Assembly (NCBI GenBank): GCA_037953625.1
Contig: CM075652.1
Span: 16,264,501-16,328,500, forward strand
Direction of reading: 5' to 3'
Length of the DNA: 64,000 nucleotides
From: Crotalaria pallida
Lineage: Eukaryota; Streptophyta; Magnoliopsida; Fabales; Fabaceae
Each line of letters opens with the position of its first letter. Position 1 is the stretch's first letter. The position numbers were made by a program, and so were the translations under genes. Below are positions 34,201 through 44,938 of the stretch, piece by piece. The notes under the pieces are model-generated. The model was not told where the DNA came from. It saw only the letters and a list, made by a program, of their open reading frames with translations, and ran no database searches.

Positions 34201-34717
34201 ATTAAAAAAAATATTTAGAGACCTACAAGCCTACAAACCTACACATAAGATTATGACACTTATTATTTTCAAGTTAAAAAAAATATATATATATATATAA
34301 AAGAACTTAAATGACAAATGTCAAGATCCTAATGTGTATATTTATAAGTAGGTCTCTTTATGTAGGTCTCTCAATCATTGCTAAAAAACTTAAAGAATGA
34401 GTAAGTAATTAGAAATAAACAGTCCAGTCAAATACAATACAAAAAGTATGGTACACTTTTAAATACGGGGTTTCGTATATATGAAAATAAAAATTATAGA
34501 AAAACCTAAAAATCAATTTACAAAAATATATAGAGGTTTGTTTAAAAAAGGTAAAAAAAAATAAAAATATATTAGAAAATTAAGTTTATTCTCTTTATTA
34601 AAGTATCAAATTTTTCTCCGTTGATTATAGAAAAAAAAAAGTATCAAATTTTTATTTTTTCGGTGCAAAATTATTTTATTAAGTCTCTTGTCCTTATTTT
34701 TAAGGGATGAGATTAAG

Positions 34718-34760
<43 letters not shown>

Positions 34761-36705
34761 TCTTTTTATAGATTATTTTATATCCAAAGACTATATATCA
34801 GATGCTTGATCTCCGTATATTGAGTGTATTTGATTATATAGAAAAAAATGTTGTAAAAATATAAAAGCAAATTCACATAATATAAAAAAATAAAAAAACA
34901 AAAATCCAAGCAACAAGCATGGAAATTAAAAGTAAGAGCCTTACATTTTGACTAATAGTACCATTGAAACCCCATCCAATTTCTGAGGTGCCGAAGTCCA
35001 AAACCGGTTGAAAATGATTTGAATCATGTATCTGAGCTCTTTCTTCTCCTCTTCCACACTCAACTGGAACCACACTCACTTTTGCATAGTTCTCGTTCAC
35101 CTGAGGGACAAAACTATAACTATGCTGATCATCATTGAACTGGTCCAAATAATATTTATCAACCTCCCCACCAAACAAGAATCCGTTATTATTCTCTTCA
35201 TTTTCGTCGCTATTCTCCACAGGATACGGCAACAACCACGAGGCTGCTTCTGCCTCATCTCCCGCTTCATCAAATACCACCTCATCATCCTTTTTCTCTA
35301 CCTCATATCCATAATACCTAAGTTTCAGAGACACATCTCTCACATCTATTTTAGGGGGAAAAAAAAGAGGAGTTATAATCGGATGAGTAAAATTTCATTA
35401 ACAATTAATTTAGCACAATTTTTTGTGATTCGTGTAAAAATTAAGCATGACAAAGAAAGAATTATTTTATAAGAAAAAACTCATTGCAAAGAACAACACA
35501 AGTACATACAATTTATACTTCCGTGAAGAGAAAAAAAATCATAAAAACAGTATATTCTAAACGGTACATTGAAAAACCTTGATTGAAGTTAATTATCATA
35601 TTTTTGTTCTAAACAAAGTTATCACTTCTAAGATGTACAAATAACTCAAATCATATGGGTAAAAAATTAAATAAAATCGCATAGACATGAGATGATAAAT
35701 AGCATGTTTGGATTTGCGTTTGCAAATCTCCAAACGTAAAAGTTGTGAAGAGGAAGCTTCTCAAAAAAGCACGTTTGCTTCCTCCACCACCCAACCAAAC
35801 ACACTCAGAGTATATGATTTATGAAGCACATGCAGTTTGTGATAGTCATAGTATCACAATGGAACATTTTTAGGGACTCTACTGCGTGCATAATTCTAAC
35901 TATTGAACAATTTTTATTCTCGCTATTGATATATCATTACAATTACCAAAATTTTAATTTTTTGTTTTTGAATTTGCAATTAATTTGTTAATTTCATCAA
36001 TATTATCTTTCATTTTAATTTGTACTTTGTACTTTCATATCAATATTATCCCTTTCATTTTAATTTGTACTTTGTACTTTCATAACATTTTTTTATTATT
36101 TTATATATATAAATTATGTCATTTTTAATATCATTGATTAGGGTTTTAAATCCCTATTTATAACCACAATTTTGGTCACGAAATTGTAATTCAGGAGTCT
36201 CTTTAATCATTGTAACGACAATTGAGGCTGCATCGATCACATTTTTACACAATTACAATAAACACAAACATTACCCTAATTGTACTCTCAACTCCCTTGA
36301 TAATTTGTATATAAATGTGTGCTTATGCAATGTTAATATTACATTATTACCTATCAAGTCATGATCTTCATCACCTAGGAGAGACCCGGTGATAGGGAGA
36401 ATGGGGATACGGTGGTGGGAGCAAGCTTGAGGGTCAGAAGAGTGGATATGAGCATCACAAGAAGAGCAAAGGGTAGCAGCATCAGCTTTGCATAGAAAAG
36501 CTGCAGGAGCACGTTCACAAAGCTCACACACCCACACACGCTCGTGCCATGAAGTTACAAGGTTTGGTGCATGGACTCTAGCATCACATAGTGAACACAT
36601 GTAGGCTGATTCAGCATGGCAGTACACTATGCATGGTGCTGACCGGCACGTGTCACAGACACGTGACCAGTTGTTGGAACTTCCAACACCATTGTTCTTC
36701 AACAT
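31292..36705 (-). CDS. COL: CONSTANS-like B-box/CCT transcription factor, three exons
   Basis: Exons 36705-36351, 35345-34945 and 31657-31292 join in frame (phases 1 then 0; donors AG|GTAATA and AAT|GTAAGG, acceptors AATAG|ATG and CATAG|GTT) to 373 residues, the size of CONSTANS. Two complete B-box zinc fingers (residues ~17-100, CX2CX8CX7CX2CX4HX8H) are followed by HHRIPILPITG, as in the CO/COL1/COL2 group. The acidic middle region has ASWLLPYP. The C-terminal CCT domain has REARVLRYREKKK and RKAYAEIRPRVNGRF, for nuclear import and NF-Y/DNA binding. Such proteins control flowering by day length. Odd points: an intron between the B-boxes and the middle region, a 3.3-kb second intron, and a C-terminus that misses the family's GYGIVPSF ending through a one-base shift. 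Start: the first ATG before the B-boxes. Confidence 0.88.
32239..32702. mobile_element. MITE candidate in COL intron 2
   Basis: The left end AGGGCATGTTTGTTTTAGC and the right end, reversed, GTGCGTGTTTGGCATAGC are related and flanked by TTA (32236-32238, 32703-32705), suggesting a PIF/Harbinger-type MITE. It contains a hairpin with arms GATTATAATCTGG and CCAGATTATAATC near 32604-32651. The rest of the intron (31658-34944) is AT-rich with no other gene. Confidence 0.45.
34722..34758. repeat. (TA)n microsatellite in COL intron 2
   Basis: About 18 uninterrupted TA units lie close to the donor side of intron 2 on the minus strand. Confidence 0.9.
35701..35806. mobile_element. Short MITE candidate in COL intron 1
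   Basis: Arms AGCATGTTTGGATTTGCG and, reversed, GAGTGTGTTTGGTTGGG bracket about 105 bp with internal pairing (GAAGCTTC and AAGCAAACGTGC words). Boundaries are not fixed by a visible duplication. Confidence 0.35.
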
Positions 36706-37420
36706 GTTTTGTGTGAACTAACTAGTGTTACTTAGCTTGTAGAGAGAGAGAGTGTGTGTGTGTGAGTGTTGGAAGTTCGATGAAGGAAAAGAGGGAGACA
36801 CTTGGGAGTTAGTAAGAGGGAGTGTGAATTCAGTGAGGTGAAGCAGAAGAAGTAGTAGTAGACTAGTTGTCTTAGTGGAGAATCAGAGGGTCCACGTGGC
36901 AGTTGTTACAGGCCTGTAAAAGATTTTGCATTATTATATTATCTTGTGGTTGGAAAATCTTTAAAGATATGTTACGGCCTTCGTTCAATATTTGATCTGA
37001 GACAAGTAGGAGCCATGTTTCACTTTGGGTCCACAGCCTTAGATTCGACACGGGCTCTCCTCAGTTATAATAGATAGCATGCAAGTAACAAGTGGGTTAT
37101 CGTTGCCCTTTCAAAATGCATATTCACATTTTCTATTAACTGATTATAATTTCTTTTTTTTTTTCATTTTATTAAATTATGATTGACTGAATGTAAGTGT
37201 AAATAAACATTTGAGAATGTCAAAAGTTTCACCCTTATATATAATTATAAAGAGACAAGCATATCAACACATAATTGATTCAAGTAATACATGCTTACTT
37301 TTTATCAAGTGAAAATCCGAATTTGAGTTGTGTGTATGAAAAAAGTACGAGTTGTGAGAGCTTACCTTGCTATATTCTGAGTGTCCCATTTAAAATGTGA
37401 GATCAACAAAAGCGAGATGA
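36706..37420 (-). promoter_or_regulatory. COL 5' leader and upstream region
   Basis: Just upstream of the start codon is a purine microsatellite, (GA)n then (GT)n, at 36739-36765, likely in the 5' untranslated region. No clear TATA box was identified. The Copia element at 37421 bounds the region, leaving about 0.7 kb of original promoter next to the gene. Confidence 0.5.
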
Positions 37421-37768
37421 TGTTAAATTGGTTTATTGATTTGTTTTTGTAGCACCTTATTTTGCCATGTGTAAAGATGTCTTTTTGTGCTAGCTGTAAA
37501 GTAGGTGTAGGTGGTTAGAATATTCTCTGCTATGCAGCAGTGAATTCCGTTAGCTAGGAAATAATTGAATGAGGCTTCCTTTTACCTCACTCCTAGGTAT
37601 CCTTGTATATAAATAGGACACTGTACTACTGCTAATATTCATTCAGTGAGTACAATACAAATTGCACTTTATCTTATTCCTTTTCTGTCATTCTTTCTTT
37701 CCTTTTCTGATTTCATTTGTTGAGTATGATTGCAGCTTCATACATCAACTTTTCTTTCTTTTCTAAGA
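37421..37768 (+). repeat. Copia 5' LTR
   Basis: Starts TGTTAAATTGG and ends TTTCTTTTCTAAGA. TATATAAATA at 37606-37615 is the probable TATA box. TGGTATCAGAGC follows at 37769. Confidence 0.93.
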
Positions 37769-37780
37769 TGGTATCAGAGC
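37769..37780 (+). other. PBS of intact Copia (initiator tRNA-Met)
   Basis: TGGTATCAGAGC directly abuts the LTR with no spacer. Confidence 0.93.
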
Positions 37781-37902
37781 TCCTCTAGGAGGAGTTCTGC
37801 TGCGATTTCTGACTCTGATTTCTTCATATTCTTTTCTCTTCTAGAAACTCTCCTCTGTCTCTGTTCCCTTTCTTATTTTCTGATCTTATTTCTTTTCTTA
37901 GA

Positions 37903-40900
37903 ATGGCAGAAAACGTTTTTAACCCAGATCCTACTAGCCCTTTCTTTATTCATCCTAATGAGAACCCAGGTGCCTTACTGGTCTCAACTGTACTCACTGG
38001 AGAAAACTATCATACATGGTCTAGGGCCATGACTCTTGCTTTGAAAACCAAGAACAAACTCAAGTTTGTAGATGGTACTTTAGAGAAACCTCCTCAGGAT
38101 GACCCTTCCTACATGGCTTGGGACAGATGCAACACACTGGTGGTATCTTGGCTGAATCAGTCTCTTGACAAATCTATTGCACAGAGTATTTTATGGCTGG
38201 AGGATGCTGCAGAGATCTGGACTGAGTTGAAGGAAAGGTTTTATCAAGGAGATGTTTTTCGTATCTGTGATCTACAGGAGGAATTGTACTCTCTGAGGCA
38301 GGGAAGTCAGAGTGTGACTACTTATTTTACTCAGTTGAAGGGTTTGTGGCAGGAGTTGGACAATTTCAGGCCAATTCCATCATGTACTTGTGAGGTCAGA
38401 TGCAGATGTGAGGTAATCTCTATTGTGAAATCCTATAGAGAAAGTGACTATGTAATCAGGTTTCTCAAAGGTCTCAATGACCAGTATGTTCATGTGAGAT
38501 CTCAAATTATGCTCATGGATCCTCTTCCTAGCATCAACAAGGTGTTTTCTATGTTGATGCAACAGGAGAGACAATTAAACCTGTCTTTTGATGAAAACAA
38601 GGTTTTACTCAACACTAATGATGCTGTAGGAAAGGGTAGAGGTAGAGGAAAACCTTTCAACAGGACCGATTCAGGAGGAAACTCAGGTTCACTTCTAGGA
38701 AAGGGACCATCTAATGCTGGACAGTACAGTGGAGGAAGAGGTTACAATCAAAAGTTTTGCACTTATTGTAACAGGAATGGACACACTGAGAGTGTGTGTT
38801 TTAAAAAGCATGGGTTTCCTGGTTCAAACACCAAGAAAAATGGCAATGTCAATAATTGTGCATCATCAGAGATGGGAGATCATGTTGAATGTGATGATGA
38901 TCATGAAGATGAGCACAAGCAGTCTCAGCAAGATTCCAGTGGAGTTTTCACTCCAGAGCAGCACAAAGCCATCATGGCTTTAATTCAAAATTCTGGTTCA
39001 CAAATTCTGCATACAACTAACCAATTTACCACAAACCCTCACCAAAATATAAACAAAAACAACAAATCAAATCCTGCAGGTATAAAGCAAATTCTGTCTT
39101 GTGTCAAAACAGGTAAAACAATTCATTGGATTCTTGACACAGGAGCAACAGACCATGTTTGCTTTTCCTTGTCAGAATTCCAAAGTTACAGAAAAATAAA
39201 ACCTATTTCTGTTAGATTACCTAATGGTAGCAATATCATCACAAATATTTCAGGCACAGTCATTTTCAGTAATTCTTTATATTTGACTGATGTTCTTTTC
39301 ATACCTGAATTCAATTTCAATCTCATTTCTGTTTCAAAATTGACCAAAGCTTTGCAATGTAAACTCATTTTTCTTGATAAACTCTGTCACATACAGGATC
39401 TCACCTCTATGAGGATGATTGGTGCAGCTGAACTGAGGAGTGGTTTGTATGCACTGAAGTCTTCTACCTCAAAACCCACAACAGTACAGCAACCTATCCA
39501 CCTCATCTCCAACTTCACCTCATATGACAACAATTTATGGCATTCTAGATTAGGACACCCCTCACATTATAAACTTAAAATCCTTCATGATGTTTTCCCT
39601 TTTGTCAAGTATTCTAGAAACAAAGATCCTTGTGAGACATGTCATTTTGCCAAACATAGGAAGTTACCCTTTTCTGATTCTGTAACTGTCTCTGTAAGAT
39701 GCTTTGACTTAATACATGTTGACATTTGGGGTCCTATTTCAATTCCATCTATTTTTGGTCATAGATATTTTCTCACTATTGTTGATGATAAAAGTAGATT
39801 CACATGGTTATATCCTATGAAACTGAAATCTGAGGCAGCAAATTTGGTTAAAAATTTTGCTGAGTTAGTTGAAACACAATTTGATTATAAGGTTAAGAAC
39901 ATTAGATCTGATAATGGTTCTGAGTTCAAAATTCCTGAATTCTATGCTGCAAAGGGAATTCTGCACCAGACAAGTTGTGTAGAAACCCCTCAGCAGAATG
40001 GAATTGTTGAGAGAAAACACCAGCACATTTTAGGGGTAGCTAGAGCTCTTTTGTTTCAGAGTTCTATTCCCAAAACTTTCTGGAATTTTGCAGTCTGTCA
40101 TGCTGTCTTCATTATCAATAGATTGCCAAGTGTGTATTTGGAAGATAAATCACCTTATCAGATCCTATTCTCACAAAATCCTTGCATCATTAATCTGAAA
40201 AATTTTGGTTGTCTATGTTATGCCTCAACTCTTTCTGGTCATAGAAGAAAACTTGACAAAAGAGCCAGAAAGTGTGTTTTTCTTGGTTTTAAACAAGGAG
40301 TGAAGGGATTCATTTTGTATGACACTAACAATCATGAAACTTTCATCTCAAGGGATGTAAGCTTCTATGAGCATATTTTCCCTTATGAAACATCACATAA
40401 ACACAAATACAACCCCAATCCTAATGACATTAGCCCAACAAATTTCCTAGAGTATGAAACACAAGAGATAGACAACCAACAAGAACCTGAGCCAATACAT
40501 GAACCTGATCCTCAACCTCAAGAACCTGAAGAACCTGACCAACTCAATGAAGTCCAACCTGTGAACCAAGACCAGACTGACTCTGAAAATGAAAATAGCC
40601 CTGAACCAGAACAAAATAACCAACCAGTGATTAGGCAATCAGAAAGAATTAGAGGAGCCCCTCATAAGCTGAAAGACTTCATTTGCATGCAAACCACAGA
40701 GAGCTCAGCAAAGTACTTATCCTCGGGTAAAGTAAAATATCCCATTTCTAGTCATGTTTCATTTGAAAAATTATCACCCAGACACAAAGCCTATACACTT
40801 GCCTTATCTACCTCAATAGAACCTACAAGTTATGCAGATGCTGTGAATCATGAATGTTGGAGAAAAGCTATTGATGTTGAGTTGTCTGCTTTGGAAGAAA

Positions 40901-42354
40901 ATGATACATGGGATTTGGTTGAGCTACCTGAAGGAAAGAAAGCCATTGGATATAAATGGGTGTTTAAAATCAAACTCAAAGCTGATGGAAGCATTGAGAG
41001 GCATAAGGCAAGAGTGGTTGGAAAAGGGTACAGTCAGACTGAGGGATTGGACTACACAGAAACATTCAGCCCAGTGGTTAAAATGACAACTATAAGGGTG
41101 TTTCTAGCTATTGCAGCAGCCAAGAATTGGCATATTCACCAGCTTGATGTGAATACTGCATTCTTGCATGGAGATTTGCTTGAAGAAGTTTACATGAAAC
41201 CTCCAGCAGGACTGAAATTAGATAAGCCTAATCAGGTCTGCAGACTCAAAAAATCCCTATATGGTCTAAAGCAGGCAAGTAGGCAATGGCATATGAAGCT
41301 GACCACTGTGCTTATTGATTGTGGCTTTAAAAAATCCAAGGCAGATTACTCTCTATTTGTTAAAAACACTGATCAATCATTCACTGCAATTTTGGTTTAT
41401 GTTGATGATCTAGTAGTTGCAGGTGATAGTCTGACTGAGATAAATATGCTTAAAAGGGTCCTAGACGAGAGATTCAGCATAAAGGACCTTGGAGCTTTGA
41501 AGTATTTCCTGGGTTTTGAAGTTGCTAGAACAGAAAAAGGTTTACATGTCTGTCAAAGGAAATATGCCCTTGATCTGCTACAGGATACAGGATTACTTGC
41601 TTGCAAACCATGTTCTACTCCTATGGACAATTGCACTAAATTCAGAAAGGATCAAGATGTAGCTTATGCTGACATTACTTCATATAGAAGACTCATTGGC
41701 AGGTTAATTTATTTAACTCACACAAGGCCAGACATCTGCTATGCAGTTAATCTTTTGAGTCAGTATCTAAGTGCTCCTTGCCAAGGTCATTTTATTGCAG
41801 CACAGAGAATTCTTAAATATGTTAAGAGGGATCCAGGATTAGGATTGTTCTTTTCATCAAATTCTAACATGGAATTGAAGGGATTCACTGATTCTAATTG
41901 GGCTAGCTGTCCAGATACTAGAAGGTCAACAAGTGGTTTTTGTTTCTACATTGGATCAGCCCTCATATCATGGAAGAGCAAGAAACAGAAGACAGTTTCC
42001 AGATCTTCATCTGAAGCAGAATATAGAGTCCTTGCACTTGGTGGTTGTGAGGCACAATGGTTGACCTACTTGACTCAGGATTTACAGCTTCACTCAGTCA
42101 AACCAGTGGTGATTTTCTGTGACAATACCTCTGCCATCCACATAGCACAAAATCCTGTATTCCATGAGAGAACTAAACACATAGAGTTGGATTGCCATAG
42201 CATTCGAGAGAGACTTGAAGATGGTTCCGTACATCTCATGCCTATTTCTACCAAGGACCAAATAGCTGATGTTTTCACTAAAGCCCTTGCACCTAAGCAG
42301 TTCAGTTTATTGCAGTCCAAGCTTGGATTGTGCTCTATACACCATCCAGCTTGA
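37903..42354 (+). CDS. gag-pol: Copia Gag-Pol polyprotein, intact
   Basis: 1483 codons with no stop. Copia N-terminal and UBN2-type Gag region (about 1-230), CCHC zinc knuckle CTYCNRNGHTESVC (from ~286), aspartic protease WILDTGATDH (catalytic D412), pre-integrase HSRLGHPS with zinc-binding C..C, integrase acids D607 (HVDIWGP), D670 (RSDNGSEF) and E703 (VERKHQ). RT has YVDDLVVAG (YVDD from ~1166), and RNase H has TDSNWASC, SSSEAEYR and DNTSAIHIAQ. The order protease-integrase-RT-RNase H is Copia. ATG at 37903 lies 122 bp after the PBS. Gag and Pol share one frame, so their ratio must be set by processing or splicing. The clade within Copia is not certain. Confidence 0.95.
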   Translation: MAENVFNPDPTSPFFIHPNENPGALLVSTVLTGENYHTWSRAMTLALKTKNKLKFVDGTLEKPPQDDPSYMAWDRCNTLVVSWLNQSLDKSIAQSILWLEDAAEIWTELKERFYQGDVFRICDLQEELYSLRQGSQSVTTYFTQLKGLWQELDNFRPIPSCTCEVRCRCEVISIVKSYRESDYVIRFLKGLNDQYVHVRSQIMLMDPLPSINKVFSMLMQQERQLNLSFDENKVLLNTNDAVGKGRGRGKPFNRTDSGGNSGSLLGKGPSNAGQYSGGRGYNQKFCTYCNRNGHTESVCFKKHGFPGSNTKKNGNVNNCASSEMGDHVECDDDHEDEHKQSQQDSSGVFTPEQHKAIMALIQNSGSQILHTTNQFTTNPHQNINKNNKSNPAGIKQILSCVKTGKTIHWILDTGATDHVCFSLSEFQSYRKIKPISVRLPNGSNIITNISGTVIFSNSLYLTDVLFIPEFNFNLISVSKLTKALQCKLIFLDKLCHIQDLTSMRMIGAAELRSGLYALKSSTSKPTTVQQPIHLISNFTSYDNNLWHSRLGHPSHYKLKILHDVFPFVKYSRNKDPCETCHFAKHRKLPFSDSVTVSVRCFDLIHVDIWGPISIPSIFGHRYFLTIVDDKSRFTWLYPMKLKSEAANLVKNFAELVETQFDYKVKNIRSDNGSEFKIPEFYAAKGILHQTSCVETPQQNGIVERKHQHILGVARALLFQSSIPKTFWNFAVCHAVFIINRLPSVYLEDKSPYQILFSQNPCIINLKNFGCLCYASTLSGHRRKLDKRARKCVFLGFKQGVKGFILYDTNNHETFISRDVSFYEHIFPYETSHKHKYNPNPNDISPTNFLEYETQEIDNQQEPEPIHEPDPQPQEPEEPDQLNEVQPVNQDQTDSENENSPEPEQNNQPVIRQSERIRGAPHKLKDFICMQTTESSAKYLSSGKVKYPISSHVSFEKLSPRHKAYTLALSTSIEPTSYADAVNHECWRKAIDVELSALEENDTWDLVELPEGKKAIGYKWVFKIKLKADGSIERHKARVVGKGYSQTEGLDYTETFSPVVKMTTIRVFLAIAAAKNWHIHQLDVNTAFLHGDLLEEVYMKPPAGLKLDKPNQVCRLKKSLYGLKQASRQWHMKLTTVLIDCGFKKSKADYSLFVKNTDQSFTAILVYVDDLVVAGDSLTEINMLKRVLDERFSIKDLGALKYFLGFEVARTEKGLHVCQRKYALDLLQDTGLLACKPCSTPMDNCTKFRKDQDVAYADITSYRRLIGRLIYLTHTRPDICYAVNLLSQYLSAPCQGHFIAAQRILKYVKRDPGLGLFFSSNSNMELKGFTDSNWASCPDTRRSTSGFCFYIGSALISWKSKKQKTVSRSSSEAEYRVLALGGCEAQWLTYLTQDLQLHSVKPVVIFCDNTSAIHIAQNPVFHERTKHIELDCHSIRERLEDGSVHLMPISTKDQIADVFTKALAPKQFSLLQSKLGLCSIHHPA

Positions 42355-42361
42355 GGGGGGG
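42352..42361 (+). other. Polypurine tract of intact Copia
   Basis: TGAGGGGGGG, which overlaps the stop codon of the polyprotein, sits immediately 5' of the 3' LTR. Confidence 0.85.
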
Positions 42362-42709
42362 TGTTAAATTGGTTTATTGATTTGTTTTTGTAGCACCTTA
42401 TTTTGCCATGTGTAAAGATGCCTTTTTGTGCTAGCTGTAAAGTAGGTGTAGGTGGTTAGAATATTCTCTGCTATGCAGCAGTGAATTCCGTTAGCTAGGA
42501 AATAATTGGATGAGGCTTCCTTTTACCTCACTCCTAGGTATCCTTGTATATAAATAGGACACTGTACTACTGCTAATATTCATTCAGTGAGTACAATACA
42601 AATTGCACTTTATCTTATTCCTTTTCTGTCATTCTTTCTTTCCTTTTCTGATTTCATTTGTTGAGTATGATTGCAGCTTCATACATCAACTTTTCTTTCT
42701 TTTCTAAGA
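42362..42709 (+). repeat. Copia 3' LTR
   Basis: 348 bp, same ends as the 5' LTR, followed by GATGA, the target duplication. Confidence 0.93.
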
Positions 42710-42714
42710 GATGA

Positions 42715-43010
42715 TATAATCATAGATGATCAATCAAGGTTAAAACTTGTTTAGTAGTTACATAACTACTTAACAAATACGAAGAAGGGCAAATATTAAA
42801 GCAACGTGATTATATCCGTTTGATCAATTTATTGGTGAGTATGATTGATATAGAAGTTCACACATTTCATTTAGAGTTATGTTGTTTAATTTATACAACT
42901 CATTTTATTTCATTTAAGCATAGTTAGGGAATAGGATATGATCGATTCTGTGAAGATAACTGCCCAAAATCCTATAAATACAGCCTCATCATGAGAAGGG
43001 CAAAACATGT
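42715..43010. other. AT-rich spacer
   Basis: This continues the original sequence upstream of the COL gene that the Copia insertion separated. No feature is recognised. Confidence 0.5.
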
Positions 43011-43019
43011 TAAATAATA

Positions 43020-43534
43020 GACTTAATTATGTCACAAGTCCATGAAGTTTGAGGTACTTTTGTCAGATACCCTTGTACTTTTTTTTTTCATTATTTGACT
43101 ACCCGAAGTTACTTCTGGGTTTGTCATATACCCCTACTACCAATTCTGCCCAATTTTGATGACATGTAACATCAGAATCCTAGTCAGACGCAGGAGGTTG
43201 GTAATGTGGTGCCGCGTGATATCACATGGGTGAAGACGACCTCTCCTTTTCAATTATTTGTTTTTTTTATTTAACTAAAAATATAAAAATATTAAGTTTT
43301 TTAGTTTTTTAAATTAAAAAAAAAAGGATCTTCACTCACGGGGCACCAGGTGCTTAAACTCTTGCGTCTGATCTGGATTCCAATGTTACATGTCAGCAAA
43401 ATTGGGCAGAATTGGTAGTAGGGGTATATGACAAACCCAGAAGTAATTTCGGGGAGTCACACATTGAAAAAAGAAGAATAAGAGTATCTGGCAAAAGTAC
43501 CTCAAACTCCAGGGACTTGTGACATAATTAAGCC
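43020..43534. mobile_element. Mutator-type MITE with ~190-bp TIRs
   Basis: The outer ends CTTAATTATGTCACAAGTCC pair with their reverse complement at the far end. The arms 43020-43212 and 43342-43534 stay similar for about 190 bp, including CTGGGTTTGTCATATACCCC. A perfect 9-bp duplication TAAATAATA flanks it (43011-43019, 43535-43543), as Mutator-like elements make. The centre is short and A/T-rich, with no transposase. Confidence 0.9.
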
Positions 43535-43543
43535 TAAATAATA

Positions 43544-44507
43544 TGAAGTACACAATACACAGTAACATCAAATACCCTATCATCACTCCCTCAGCACAAT
43601 AGAGAACATTGTTCCCAACATCCCAATCAAGTCCCAAAGACTCCATAAAGAGATTCTGTAGTGAGAATAATCTACACTTCTACTACCCTCACAGTGACAG
43701 ATCGTCCACAACCTCACCATAAAGGACCTTGAGCACTTTCCAGTTCCACCATCAATAGCAATACTGAGAGCCATAGCCTCAGAATCCATAACAGTGAACA
43801 CAATGCACTACACAGAGATAAAGGACTGTGCAAACAACATTCCTTAGTGAGGGTGGCCTTGACCTAAACTCATCCAAAGAAGAATAGATCATAACACAAC
43901 TACCTGCCCACATGCAACACTGCTTGCCAATAAGAACTAGTCTTGACTCCCGTAAAAGAACATCAGTTCAAAAGAGTACATAGGACCAAGAGTTTCCTCT
44001 CGCAAGACTAAACGTCCTTGACAAGGACCTACGTTTTTATAGGCCGAAGACAATCAATGCTCGTGGATGGCGAAGGGGATAAGAAGAGGGGGGAAAGTAA
44101 GCTCACTAGGAATGAGGTTGTTGATTTCTAATGCATACAAGAAACCAATTTAAAAGTAATTGACAGAAATTTCTGTATAAGCCTTTGGTATGATGGCAAC
44201 AATTATAACCACCACTAATCAATCACCTCAATTATGACCACCTATAAGTCCTTAGCCACCTAATACCCTAATCAACATCACTACTACCACAACCAGCATG
44301 ACCACCTCGACTACCAGAGCCACCTTTGCCACCACCAACATTGCTACTTCCCTGACAAGTCTAATTAACCTCTATCACCCTAACTACAATTATCATTATC
44401 ACCACCATGAACACCACCTCGACCATCATCACCTAAACCAACACTATCACCACCACTTTGACAATAGCCGCCACTATTTTCACAACCATCACTACCACCT
44501 CGGCTGC
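43544..44507. other. Non-coding flank with ACC/ATC trinucleotide-rich tract
   Basis: No convincing gene. From about 44190 to 44490 the plus strand is rich in ACCACC, CATCACC and ATTATC words. A His/Thr-rich frame at 44298-44585 is a product of this composition. The tract continues after the Gypsy element at 63583, showing that the two flanks were once joined. Confidence 0.55.
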
Positions 44508-44938
44508 TTTAACACCCCTAATTTTCGTCTCCCAAATAACCAAGAAATTAATTATAACAATTATTATATAATTGATTTATATTAGTTTTGAAGGTTTTAG
44601 TTTTTGTACATTATGTGTTTTTATATAAAAATATGAGATATATTTTTATATGGTTATTTTGTACAAAAAATTCTGAATATTGTAATTTAGTCCTTGGGTT
44701 GGGACCTAATTGCAATATTAAAAAGGTTTTTGAAGAAAGAGTAATTAAATTATTAATTTTTGAATTTTACCAGTATGTAACCGGTTAGAAGGGCTTTGTA
44801 ACCGGTTACACGATGAACCCAGAAACTGGGTTAGTGGATTTTGATGAGTAATCACCCAATTAATCCATGGAATCGCCACGAAATCAGCCCTAAATTAGTG
44901 GATAACACGCGTCGGCATGCATGTTACTCTAATTTCTC

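Larger units (their letters stand above)
37421..42709 (+). mobile_element. Intact young Copia LTR retrotransposon
   Basis: Two 348-bp LTRs (37421-37768, 42362-42709) differ at two positions by eye. Flanks are GATGA at 37416-37420 and 42710-42714. PBS, one uninterrupted Gag-Pol frame and a polypurine tract are present. At about 0.6% LTR divergence the insertion is roughly 0.2 Myr old at 1.3e-8 per site per year, or younger. Both LTRs end in AAGA rather than CA, an unusual terminus. Nothing needed for transposition is visibly missing. Confidence 0.95.

Noticed and set aside
36100..36350. Extension of COL exon 1 to the downstream stop (144-codon frame)
   Set aside because: A strong donor AG|GTAATA and phase-matched acceptor at 35346 give the expected CO-type length; the extension has no family similarity.
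43583..43801. Minus-strand frame with a DSEAMALSIA-like string resembling a LINE RNase H
   Set aside because: The resemblance is a few residues only; the catalytic pattern is absent and no LINE end is found.
44298..44585. His/Thr-rich frame
   Set aside because: It is a translation of an ACC/ATC-rich low-complexity tract and runs into the Gypsy LTR.
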